Of a stretch of DNA of 64,000 nt, positions 51,964 to 59,919 are shown piece after piece (the first letter of the stretch is position 1; each line of letters starts with the position of its first letter). The notes under the pieces are model-generated. The model saw only the letters and a program-made list of their open reading frames with translations, made no database searches and was not told the DNA's origin. The stretch lies in assembly GCF_040545875.1 (NCBI RefSeq), contig NZ_JBEPMR010000013.1. One strand, written 5' to 3'. Source of the stretch: Faecalicatena_A orotica (GTDB lineage Bacteria > Bacillota > Clostridia > Lachnospirales > Lachnospiraceae). Made by a program: the position numbers and the translations under genes.

Positions 51964-52017
51964 AAACCACAAAGGGGTCAGACCCTTTTGCAGAGGGGTC
52001 TGACCCCTTTGCGGTTT
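51964..52017. repeat. GGGTCTGACCC palindromic repeat pair (copies 2 and 3)
   Basis: Two inverted copies of AAAGGGGTCAGACCC form a stem of about 22 bases between the dehydrogenase stop and the symporter start. The same core is at 36724-36743. It may act as a processing or partial termination site, but no U-tract follows. Confidence 0.65.
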
Positions 52018-52022
52018 TATGA

Positions 52023-53048
52023 CTACTCCTGTACGTTTATGATTACTTTCATGGTTGTCTCCCTGTTTTCGTCTATATACTGGTAAGCCTTGTCATAATC
52101 TCTGAATGAGAATGTCTTTGAGATCAGTGGACGCAGATGGACTTTACTCTCGTTTACTAAACGGATCGCATCTATGTAATCTTCGTTTCTGTACATCATG
52201 GTTGTGTTCAGGTCCAGCTCGTGGTCATTCAGTACTGCCAGGTCAATCTCTGCCTTTCCGGCAAAGACGGCTACCAGGATGATCGTGCTGCCCTTCCTTG
52301 CATATTGGATCGCCTGCCCCATCGTCACATTGTTTCCGGCACAGTCATAAATGACATCCGCCTTGTCCGGCCCGAATACTCTGAGCATGGCATCACCGAA
52401 ATCTTCATTCCGTGTATTGGCTGTATGTTCTATTCCGCACTCATGTGCTTTTTCCAGACGAAGGTCACTGATGTCTGTGATCAGGACAGACTCTGCACCC
52501 ATGCCAAGTGCCGTCTGTGCCACCAGATTCCCAATAGGGCCGGCCCCGAGAACGGCGACCTTCATTCCTTTGACATCCTGGGCCTGTCTTACTGCATGGA
52601 CGGCAACCGCCAACGGTTCGATCATAGCGCCTTCTTCATAACTCATTTCTTCCGGAAGAGGCGTCACCTTTGCCGCATCTACGGCAAAATACTCCGAGGC
52701 CACTCCTGTCGTCTGGAATCCCATGACCTTCAGTTCCTCACAAAGGTTATATTTTCCATGCCGGCACGGATAACATTCCCCGCAGACCACCTGTGGCTGG
52801 ATTGTAACCTTTTCACCTTCGTGAAAGCCTTCTACGCCTTCCCCCAGCTTTACGATCTCTGCGGATACCTCATGTCCCTGGGTAACCGGATAGGATGTAA
52901 ATGGGTGCTGTCCGTGATAAACGTGGATGTCTGAACCGCAGATTCCAATGTTCATTACTTTAACCAAAATCTCCCCCTGCTCTGGCTCTGGTGCCGGCAC
53001 CTCCCTGAATGTGATTACTTTCGGTTCTGTCATGACTTGCTGCAGCAT
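52023..53048 (-). CDS. Zinc-dependent polyol/sorbitol-type dehydrogenase
   Basis: A 341-residue medium-chain dehydrogenase. Catalytic Zn ligands: Cys in NIGICGSDIH and His-Glu in TQGHEVSAEIV; structural Zn cysteines CGECYPCRHGKYNLC; Rossmann motif VAVLGAGPIGNLVAQ followed by an acidic ITDISDLRLEKA that favours NAD+. The sequence is closest in style to sorbitol, galactitol-phosphate and idonate dehydrogenases. GGAGG lies eight bases upstream. First gene before the GPH symporter, so the pair likely takes up and oxidises a sugar alcohol or sugar acid. Confidence 0.9.
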   Translation of the reverse strand: MLQQVMTEPKVITFREVPAPEPEQGEILVKVMNIGICGSDIHVYHGQHPFTSYPVTQGHEVSAEIVKLGEGVEGFHEGEKVTIQPQVVCGECYPCRHGKYNLCEELKVMGFQTTGVASEYFAVDAAKVTPLPEEMSYEEGAMIEPLAVAVHAVRQAQDVKGMKVAVLGAGPIGNLVAQTALGMGAESVLITDISDLRLEKAHECGIEHTANTRNEDFGDAMLRVFGPDKADVIYDCAGNNVTMGQAIQYARKGSTIILVAVFAGKAEIDLAVLNDHELDLNTTMMYRNEDYIDAIRLVNESKVHLRPLISKTFSFRDYDKAYQYIDENRETTMKVIINVQE

Positions 53049-53084
53049 AATTGTTTCCTCCTTTAAATTTTGTTTGATATTATC

Positions 53085-53107
53085 TTTTATTAAATGTTTT
53101 ATTAAAG
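53085..53107. promoter_or_regulatory. TTTTATTAAA direct repeat at the dehydrogenase promoter
   Basis: TTTTATTAAA at 53085-53094 and 53097-53106, 12 bases apart, just downstream of the -10. Such AT-rich repeats at a transcription start suit a repressor; a ROK regulator is encoded 7 kb away. The link is only a guess. Confidence 0.35.
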
Positions 53108-53114
53108 TAATTAC

Positions 53115-53143
53115 ATTATTGTTCCAGATCCAAAAAATGTCAA
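53115..53143 (-). promoter_or_regulatory. Promoter of the polyol dehydrogenase gene
   Basis: Perfect TTGACA (53138-53143), 17-base spacer, AATAAT (53115-53120) on minus, about 65 bases before the start codon. The rest of 53144-53342 shows nothing I recognise. Confidence 0.7.
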
Positions 53144-53342
53144 GAAATATTATGAAAGTTTTTTCATTTCAGCTAAATCCACAAAAACACCAATTCATAT
53201 TTATACATTTTTACCTAATCCGGTTCGCAAACGAAACTCGCACCTGTGGCAGTCACATCGCGGCATCTGCCGCTTACACCGCAGTACGCATCCGCCGGAA
53301 AGGCTTTTTGTTTCATAGAACGTACTTTCCCTGTATGTAACA

Positions 53343-53390
53343 AAAAACAGGATTCTTAATAACAGCTCCTGTCATCAAAAATCCTGTTTA
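53343..53390 (-). terminator. Terminator of the GTPase-NYN gene
   Basis: Stem AAACAGGATT / AATCCTGTTT around an inner ACAGGAGCTGT hairpin, followed by TTTT on minus, 24 bases after the stop codon. Confidence 0.8.
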
Positions 53391-53413
53391 TACATATCTC
53401 TATGCTTATAGCT

Positions 53414-56113
53414 TTATTCTTTTGTCCGGTCCCCGAGACGGACCGCCTCCATCTCATCCGATAGCTCTTTGCTCAAATAGTCAAAAAGATAGTTTCTCTC
53501 CTCTGGCCCCCTGCCTAAAAATTCCCGCCGTATCTCCTGAAGCATCAGTTCCACTTCTTCCTTCAGCCCTGCTGCAGAGAGCCTCTGTGCCCCCTGCCCC
53601 AAGATAATCACCTGTTCCAGAGCATCCGACGTTGCTACCGTAACCGCATATTTCCGCCCCATTTTTCGTACTGTCTTCTCGATATACTGGTCCGCGGTCT
53701 CCGCTTCTTTTGTGTAGACGACATAGATATTATGATACTTTATTACTTCACCGGGATTGCCCTCTACTTTATAGGCATCAAAGACAAGAATCAGTGTACA
53801 TTTCTTATACCCCTGATAATTACATAAAATATCCATTAACTTGTCCCTGGCACCCTCGATATTGACCTCTGCCAGTTCCTTTAGTTCATCCCACGCAAAG
53901 ATAATATTATAGCCATCCACAAGCAGATATTCTTCCTGTTTCTGTTTCTCATTCTGACGTTCTTCCCATTTTGGGTCCGGGGCACCTTTTTCCTTTGCCC
54001 GGATCGTAACCGGAGACGTGTTCCATTTTTTTCTCACCGGGTCCGGTGTCTTTCTATAGATTGCATCCAGTTCTTCCTGTGTCAGTTCAATCCTTGATAC
54101 AGACCTGTTTTCTCTTGATACGTTGACCGGATCATTTACTTCTGTGTCTGATTTCCAGCCGCTTTCAACATGCATATATTCCTCTACCTGATCCCACTTG
54201 ACAATAAAGCCCGCCCCATGCGCACAAAAAACAGATCCCGTCGGGTTATCAGGATCAGATTCTGAATCATATGCGGCCGCCTCGATCACCTCATCTGCAT
54301 TATGACATGCTTCATATCCCTTCAGGCTGCAGAACATCCGTCCCTGTCCGCCTGTATAGGACAAAAGCTCTGTCTGATATCCGCGCATCTCGGATACCGG
54401 GGCCGTTCCCGTTAATATGGACAGTTCCCCCTCCGTCCCGGGATGTTCAAACCGTCCCTGCATCCTCTGGATATCCGCCATCGCACGCCCGATACATGAC
54501 TGAGGTACTTCCAGCCGGAACTCATACCAGGGTTCCAAAAGGATGCTTTTCGCCTTCTTCAGTCCCTGACGGACCGCCCGGTAAGTCGCCTGCCGGAAAT
54601 CTCCTCCCTCTGTATGCTTCAAATGTGCCCTTCCGGTAATCAGGGTGATCTTCATATCTGTAACAGGGGCACCGGTCAGTACCCCCTTATGTTCCTTTTC
54701 CTCCAAATGCGTCAGGATCAGTCTCTGCCAATTCCTGTCCAGAATATCTTCACTGCATTCCGCCGCAAACTGCAGTCCTGTCCCCCGCTCTCCCGGCTCC
54801 AGTAACAGATGCACCTCCGCATAATGGCGCAGCGGCTCAAAGTGTCCGACTCCTTCAACAGGAAACTCTATCGTTTCCTTGTAAACAATATTTCCCGTTC
54901 CGAATTCAACATCCACACCGAACCGCTCTCTGATGATGCTTTTCAGTATCTCAATCTGAACCTCACCCATCAGTTGTGCATGAATCTCCCCCAGCTGTTC
55001 TTCCCATACAATATGGAGCTGTGGTTCCTCTTCCTCCAGCTGTCTTAAGTTCTTTAGCATTTTGTGTACGTCGCACCCCTGAGGAAGCTGGATCTGGTAC
55101 GTCAGGACGGGCTCCAGAACAAACATATCCGTTGCCCGTTCTGCTCCAATCCCCTGCCCCGGGTAAGTTGTTCCCAATCCTGTCACTGCACAGACCCCTC
55201 CGGCGGCTACTTCCTGTACTGCCTCGTATTTTGCCCCGGAGTAAATACGGATCTGGTTCACTTTTTCTTCCATTCCCGGAAGCACGTCCTTCACCCGGAG
55301 AACACCGCCCGTCACTTTTAAATATGTCAGCCTGCTGCCCTGCTCATCTCTGGCTATCTTATACACTTTTGCCCCGAATTCCTCCGGGTAATCCGCGCAG
55401 ACCGTAAATCTGCGCAGCCCTTCCATAAGCCCTTCCACCCCTTCCAGACGAAGCGCAGAACCAAAATAACAGGGAAATACTTTTCTGCCGGCCACTGCCC
55501 TGATAACAGTGGATGGTGCTGCGCCCCCTGTCTCCAGATATTCCTCCAGCATGTCCTCATCACAGACAGCCAGATTTTCAAGCCACGCATCATCTGCCGA
55601 TCCCAGATCATCCAGCGACGTAAAATCAACGCATCCATCACTTAAACGTTTCTTTAATTCTTTTAATATTGACTCACGATCTGTTCCTTCCTGATCCATC
55701 TTATTAATAAAGAGAAAGACAGGAATCCGGTATTGCTTCAATAAACGCCAGAGTGTCATGGTATGTCCCTGCACGCCGTCTGCACCGCTGATCACAAGAA
55801 TTGCATAATTCAGAACCTGCAGCGTACGTTCCATCTCCGCCGAAAAGTCTACGTGTCCCGGAGTATCCAGCAATGTAATATCCAGATCCTTCCACGAGAT
55901 AACAGCCTGTTTCGAGAAAATCGTAATCCCCCTTTCACGCTCAAGTTCATATGTATCCAGAAAGGCATCCTGATGGTCCACCCGCCCAAGCTTTCTGATA
56001 TTGCCCCCTGTATACAGCATACTCTCCGACAAAGTTGTTTTTCCTGCATCGACATGGGCCAGAATCCCTAAACAGATATGCTTTTTTACTCTTTTTGGCT
56101 GTTGTTCGCCCAT
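53414..56113 (-). CDS. TetM-like ribosomal GTPase fused to YacP/Rae1-type NYN domain
   Basis: An 899-residue fusion. Residues 11-650 are an EF-G/TetM-like translation GTPase: P-loop AHVDAGKTTL (19-28), RERGITI, DTPGHVD, NKMD, and all later domains ending with CAHGAGFIVKWDQVEEYMH. After an acidic linker, residues 727-899 form a NYN (PIN-like) domain of the YacP family: VDGYNII (Asp733), VFDAYK (Asp779), TADQYI (Asp808) and ATSDALEQ (Asp830). In Bacillus subtilis the free YacP protein (Rae1) cuts mRNA in the ribosomal A site. The fusion suggests a ribosome-bound factor that both displaces something from, and cuts RNA in, the A site. Similar fusions occur in Lachnospiraceae, annotated as tetracycline-resistance-like. 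Drug resistance is not shown. Confidence 0.9.
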   Translation of the reverse strand: MGEQQPKRVKKHICLGILAHVDAGKTTLSESMLYTGGNIRKLGRVDHQDAFLDTYELERERGITIFSKQAVISWKDLDITLLDTPGHVDFSAEMERTLQVLNYAILVISGADGVQGHTMTLWRLLKQYRIPVFLFINKMDQEGTDRESILKELKKRLSDGCVDFTSLDDLGSADDAWLENLAVCDEDMLEEYLETGGAAPSTVIRAVAGRKVFPCYFGSALRLEGVEGLMEGLRRFTVCADYPEEFGAKVYKIARDEQGSRLTYLKVTGGVLRVKDVLPGMEEKVNQIRIYSGAKYEAVQEVAAGGVCAVTGLGTTYPGQGIGAERATDMFVLEPVLTYQIQLPQGCDVHKMLKNLRQLEEEEPQLHIVWEEQLGEIHAQLMGEVQIEILKSIIRERFGVDVEFGTGNIVYKETIEFPVEGVGHFEPLRHYAEVHLLLEPGERGTGLQFAAECSEDILDRNWQRLILTHLEEKEHKGVLTGAPVTDMKITLITGRAHLKHTEGGDFRQATYRAVRQGLKKAKSILLEPWYEFRLEVPQSCIGRAMADIQRMQGRFEHPGTEGELSILTGTAPVSEMRGYQTELLSYTGGQGRMFCSLKGYEACHNADEVIEAAAYDSESDPDNPTGSVFCAHGAGFIVKWDQVEEYMHVESGWKSDTEVNDPVNVSRENRSVSRIELTQEELDAIYRKTPDPVRKKWNTSPVTIRAKEKGAPDPKWEERQNEKQKQEEYLLVDGYNIIFAWDELKELAEVNIEGARDKLMDILCNYQGYKKCTLILVFDAYKVEGNPGEVIKYHNIYVVYTKEAETADQYIEKTVRKMGRKYAVTVATSDALEQVIILGQGAQRLSAAGLKEEVELMLQEIRREFLGRGPEERNYLFDYLSKELSDEMEAVRLGDRTKE

Positions 56114-56116
56114 GAA

Positions 56117-56169
56117 AACACCTCCTCTTGTGACAACATATTTTAAAGTATATCACAAGGGGAGGTGTT
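56117..56169. promoter_or_regulatory. 17-bp dyad spanning promoter spacer and ribosome-binding site
   Basis: AACACCTCCTCTTGTGA (56117-56133) is complementary to 56153-56169 with one mismatch and a 19-base loop. The right arm exactly fills the promoter spacer; the left arm contains the GAGGAGG ribosome-binding site of the GTPase-NYN gene. It can be read as a DNA operator or, in transcripts from further upstream, as a hairpin that hides the ribosome-binding site. Confidence 0.6.
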
Positions 56170-56175
56170 AGTCGA
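56147..56175 (-). promoter_or_regulatory. Promoter of the GTPase-NYN gene
   Basis: TCGACT (56170-56175), 17-base spacer, TATACT (56147-56152) on minus, giving a short leader of roughly 27 bases. A 9-6-9 palindrome (AACAGGTTA, 56192-56200, and its complement 56207-56215) lies just upstream and could be an additional site or the terminator of the ABC operon. Confidence 0.55.
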
Positions 56176-56288
56176 GACACTATGCTCTGCGAACAGGTTA
56201 ATCTTATAACCTGTTATTTCAAGCATCACTTTTCAGTACTGTTTGAAAAAATATAAAGGTTTGTGTTATTTTGAAGAGGAACATCCGT

Positions 56289-57524
56289 TTATTTGTTAAC
56301 TTCATGGTTCTTAAACTTGCGGTAAGACATTCCAATAAACAGAACACACAGAACCACATAGCTCATAATCATCATCCGGGAACGATCTAAGACTATGTTC
56401 CCCGCGGAATATGTTATATAGTCATCAAACTTAAACTCTGTTATTTTCGATGGAAGTAAAATCAAAATATGCTGCCATACATATCCTCCCATATTTGAAT
56501 ATAAAAATGATGGTACTGCAATTAACAAGAAATCTAAAATTATAACCGTATACGAACTTTTAAAAACAGATGACATTAACAGGGTTGCACTCACCATCAA
56601 GACTACCGCTGCGTACATTAGTAGTAACAAAATAATTACACCTTGTTTTATAGTTAAGTTATAGCTTATTGGGTACGATGTATTTATTAATTGTATTGGT
56701 AAATCACCTCCATCAAATCCAAGCAAAAAGAGGTATGTCAATGAATAACTCAATACAATTGCCCAATATACCAGAGTGGCGTAAAATAATGAAGAAATAA
56801 GTTTTGCTTTTATAAGTTTATTTTTCCCATATTTTAAAGTTAATAACAACGAATCGGATTTTGTTTGGTACTCCCCTGCAAAAATTGGTGCTGTACCTAT
56901 ACAAACCACAATCATAATCATAATCAGCCAGCTGGCACTATCTAAAATACTGTTCCACCCCTTATAATATCCATATTTATATGTCTGAATTTGTGAATCT
57001 TTTTCTAACCAATATGTTTTCTCTACATTTCTCAAAAGCCCTTGGTTCTCTTTTATCTGAAGCCATTCATTAACTCTCTCGTTCCTGGCAAAATCAAAAT
57101 CCACATTGAGGTTGTTTTCAAAAGTTTCTTTCAAACTATAATTTTGACCTAACGGCGTATAAACCGATGCAATCAAAGTGAGTAATTCTCTATTTGGTAA
57201 ATAATATTTCAAATACATCTCTTCCGTTAAATATTGAAATTTTTCTAAATCTGATGCAGTGTCCTTGTCTGATGTATATGCTAAATATTCTGCCATGATT
57301 TCTTTGACTCTGCTTTCATGCAAAACTTGCTCCGGTCTGGTTTCTTTTAATACCTTTGCACCTTGCAAACCTGAATGTGTCATACCGTTTAAATCAGTCG
57401 CACTGATTTGTGATATACTAGAATAAACGCAAAAGGCAATAAATATGCAGCAGCCAACTATAGACAGCTTAATTAATTTTCCCATCCATATGCGCTGCCA
57501 CTCGTAATAAATCAATCTTTTCAT
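56289..57524 (-). CDS. ABC transporter permease of sigma-factor operon
   Basis: A 411-residue membrane protein: one N-terminal helix (about residues 18-38), a large extracytoplasmic domain of about 130 residues (50-185), then five or six helices. This is the layout of ABC-2 permeases with a big first loop. The start at 57522-57524 was chosen because it begins right after the ATPase stop, with AGGGAG 11 bases upstream; the open frame extends 14 codons into the ATPase gene. Last gene of an AT-rich operon led by a sigma factor. Confidence 0.8.
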   Translation of the reverse strand: MKRLIYYEWQRIWMGKLIKLSIVGCCIFIAFCVYSSISQISATDLNGMTHSGLQGAKVLKETRPEQVLHESRVKEIMAEYLAYTSDKDTASDLEKFQYLTEEMYLKYYLPNRELLTLIASVYTPLGQNYSLKETFENNLNVDFDFARNERVNEWLQIKENQGLLRNVEKTYWLEKDSQIQTYKYGYYKGWNSILDSASWLIMIMIVVCIGTAPIFAGEYQTKSDSLLLTLKYGKNKLIKAKLISSLFYATLVYWAIVLSYSLTYLFLLGFDGGDLPIQLINTSYPISYNLTIKQGVIILLLLMYAAVVLMVSATLLMSSVFKSSYTVIILDFLLIAVPSFLYSNMGGYVWQHILILLPSKITEFKFDDYITYSAGNIVLDRSRMMIMSYVVLCVLFIGMSYRKFKNHEVNK

Positions 57525-57525
57525 T

Positions 57526-58398
57526 TTAGCTAATCTCCCTTGAACTGAATATGTTAATATAAACATCTTCCAATGTTGGTTCTACACTTTTGAAAACTGG
57601 TGACGGAATATTATCAGAAATAAATCGTATATAAATTTTTTCGTTAGCATAATGTGAGTTTACTAAATTATATTTTCCCCCATATTCTGCAGCATCTTTT
57701 TCTAATATATATCCTTCCCAAACTCTTCCCCTTAAGGTTTTCGTTAATTCTCCTACGCTTCCGCGCAATTCAATCATTCCACTATTCATAAAAATAATTT
57801 CATCCGCAATATATTCAACATCTGAGACAATGTGGGTCGAAAAGATCACGATTTTATCTTTAGATAAGTCTGATATCATTCCTCTGAAATAGGCTCTTTC
57901 TTTTGGATCTAATCCTGCAGTTGGTTCATCTAAGATTAATACTTTCGGATTGTTTAATAAAGCCTGCGCAATTCCTAACCTTCTTTTCATACCTCCCGAA
58001 TATGTCTTTATTTTTTTATCTTTATTTTCTAATAGATTTACTTCACCTAATAATTTATGAGTAAGTTTTCGAGCGTATCGTGGTTGTAATCCCTTTACAG
58101 CTGCAATATACAACATAAATTTTTGAGCTGTAAACTCTGGAAAATACCCAAAATCCTGAGGCACATATCCCAAAATATCTCTGTAATCTTCTCCTAGATC
58201 AATGATATTTTTCCCATTAAACTTTATTTCTCCCGCCGTGGGAGATAATATCCCACATAGCATTTGAATCAATGTCGTTTTCCCAACACCATTGGCCCCT
58301 AAAAGTCCATAAACACCTTCCTGTAACGCCATTGTCAAATTGCTGACTGCTAATTTGTTTTTAAACTGCTTAGATAAATTGCTGACCACTAATTCCAT
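57526..58398 (-). CDS. ABC transporter ATP-binding protein of sigma-factor operon
   Basis: A 290-residue ATPase: Walker A GANGVGKTT, Q-loop VPQDFGYFPEFTA, signature YSGGMKRRLG, Walker B VLILDEPTAGLDP, H-loop FSTHIV. A C-terminal extension of about 80 residues follows. The VPQDFG Q-loop style is seen in peptide and drug exporters of Clostridia. It overlaps the upstream membrane-protein gene by 29 bases. Confidence 0.9.
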   Translation of the reverse strand: MELVVSNLSKQFKNKLAVSNLTMALQEGVYGLLGANGVGKTTLIQMLCGILSPTAGEIKFNGKNIIDLGEDYRDILGYVPQDFGYFPEFTAQKFMLYIAAVKGLQPRYARKLTHKLLGEVNLLENKDKKIKTYSGGMKRRLGIAQALLNNPKVLILDEPTAGLDPKERAYFRGMISDLSKDKIVIFSTHIVSDVEYIADEIIFMNSGMIELRGSVGELTKTLRGRVWEGYILEKDAAEYGGKYNLVNSHYANEKIYIRFISDNIPSPVFKSVEPTLEDVYINIFSSREIS

Positions 58399-59131
58399 CC
58401 TCTTGTAATCCTCCTAACATATTTCTGATTTCTGATGCTTCCTTCCAAATACTCAATAAAATAATGATTAACAATAGGACATTTAGCTTGTCAATTATTA
58501 CTTCATCAAAAATGCTTTTTATAACCAAGTTCATAATAGTCAATGCACCACCCCATGCAGAACATATGAAAATCACATCTTTTTCTTTTGTATGGTTAAT
58601 TATATATATACATCCTCCACACATTAAGTTGTAAAGTGCAATAACATAAAGTAAATCCGTTCCCCCAAAATAGAGTTTTAATAAAAAAGCACTTGTAATA
58701 CTGAATGCCAAAATCAAAAAATCAATTATCCCAAATAACATTAGCCTGATCAAAAGAACTTTTCTTATCGAATAACGGGCAGTCATCAATAACCCTTTTA
58801 AGTTCGGCTGTAAAATACTGCATATTTCATTTGTGCCTGCCAAGCATAACAATGGGATAATTATTGACATTATCGTCCAGAAGCTCCCTGTCCCATTTCT
58901 ACTCTCGGATAGTATCCCTATATTTAAAAAAGCAGCTATAATGATTTTTATTATCCATACTTTTAAAGGGATAAATTTTACTTGTGTTAATACACTTTGT
59001 ATCTCTGTCATTCTGTACGTTTCTGCTCCAAATTCCATTTTCTTTGCTAATAATAATGTCTTTTCAAACGCTTCCACATCATATGGAGGGACGTCAAATT
59101 CCAATTTCTTCTTTATTCTATGATTTTTCAC
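58370..59131 (-). CDS. Membrane protein, candidate anti-sigma factor
   Basis: A 253-residue protein with a soluble, basic N-terminus (about 75 residues, KNHRIKKKLEFDVPPYDVEAF) and about six membrane helices after it. Its start overlaps the sigma-factor stop by 4 bases. Cotranscription with, and coupling to, an ECF-type sigma gene and a cytoplasmic N-terminal region suggest that it holds the sigma factor at the membrane, but it has no zinc-binding anti-sigma motif (HxxxCxxC). It could equally be a third transporter part. No family recognised. Confidence 0.6.
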   Translation of the reverse strand: MKNHRIKKKLEFDVPPYDVEAFEKTLLLAKKMEFGAETYRMTEIQSVLTQVKFIPLKVWIIKIIIAAFLNIGILSESRNGTGSFWTIMSIIIPLLCLAGTNEICSILQPNLKGLLMTARYSIRKVLLIRLMLFGIIDFLILAFSITSAFLLKLYFGGTDLLYVIALYNLMCGGCIYIINHTKEKDVIFICSAWGGALTIMNLVIKSIFDEVIIDKLNVLLLIIILLSIWKEASEIRNMLGGLQEDGISGQQFI

Positions 59132-59643
59132 CGATATTCGCCTCCTAACTTATTACCAATCTTTTTTTCTACTTTTTTCAATGAGTATCTAACCGTAGAC
59201 ACTGGCATGTCTAATATTTTAGAAATATCTGCAAAAGTCATATCCTCGTAATATCGTAAAATTATTAATTCCCTTTCATCTGTGTCAAGAAAATCTAAAA
59301 CATGTTTTATCTCTATTTCTAGCATTGTATTTTCTATGTCGTAAATTTCTGTTTCTAGCCCCACATTTATCGGATATATTCCATCAGGCTTTTTTAAATA
59401 ATCCTTAATAATATTTTTGGCTATAATATATAGATAATTTTTTAATTTCCCTATATGTTTATATGAATCTATGTTTTTCAAAAAGCGCAAAAAAGTTTCT
59501 TGAGTAATATCTTGAGCCACGTTTTTATTAAACAAGTGGCGATAACAATACGCATACACATCGCCGTAATACATTTGAATCAGAGTATCTACGGACTCCT
59601 TTTCGCCTGTTATTATATTCTTTATCATTTTTCTTCCATCCAC
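59128..59643 (-). CDS. ECF-type RNA polymerase sigma factor
   Basis: A 171-residue sigma-70-family protein with only region 2 (about 20-85; YYGDVYAYCYRHLFNKNVAQD, then ITQETFLRFLKNI) and region 4 (about 115-165; ERELIILRYYEDMTFADISK, then VSTVRYSLKKVEKKIG). The start is GTG at 59641-59643 with GGAGG seven bases upstream; an upstream extension is possible but lacks a site. First gene of the sigma / membrane protein / ATPase / permease operon, which it probably activates in response to a membrane signal. AT-rich compared with the flanking genes. Confidence 0.9.
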   Translation of the reverse strand: MDGRKMIKNIITGEKESVDTLIQMYYGDVYAYCYRHLFNKNVAQDITQETFLRFLKNIDSYKHIGKLKNYLYIIAKNIIKDYLKKPDGIYPINVGLETEIYDIENTMLEIEIKHVLDFLDTDERELIILRYYEDMTFADISKILDMPVSTVRYSLKKVEKKIGNKLGGEYR

Positions 59644-59844
59644 TATGATTCCTCCGTATATAATATATAACGAATGTTCTTCGAAAAAAAACAACTTTTT
59701 CTTAATCTTTTTATTTTAGTTATTCAACACAGTCACAGGATATCTCGACACCCGTTTGGATTTTACAAACTTCATCACAGCATAGTTATATACTTCGCAT
59801 AGTCTGTCTATTGATTCTGGTGTCTTCAATGCCTGTACCGGACT

Positions 59845-59901
59845 TAAAAAAATCAACCCCATCTTAGTCATTTTGCTCAAAATGACTAAGATGGGGTTGA
59901 T
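59845..59901 (-). terminator. Terminator of the ROK regulator gene
   Basis: Very long perfect stem of 23 bases (59852-59874 against 59879-59901) with a 4-base loop GAGC, then seven T on minus. It lies 18 bases after the ROK stop. The rest of 59644-59844 contains no gene that I can support. Confidence 0.88.
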
Positions 59902-59919
59902 TGTGATAAAGATAGGCTC

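Noticed and set aside
53414..56113. A tetracycline resistance gene (tetM/O/W)
   Set aside because: The GTPase part resembles those proteins, but the fused NYN domain and chromosomal setting without mobile genes make a housekeeping or stress role at least as likely. No resistance symbol was given.
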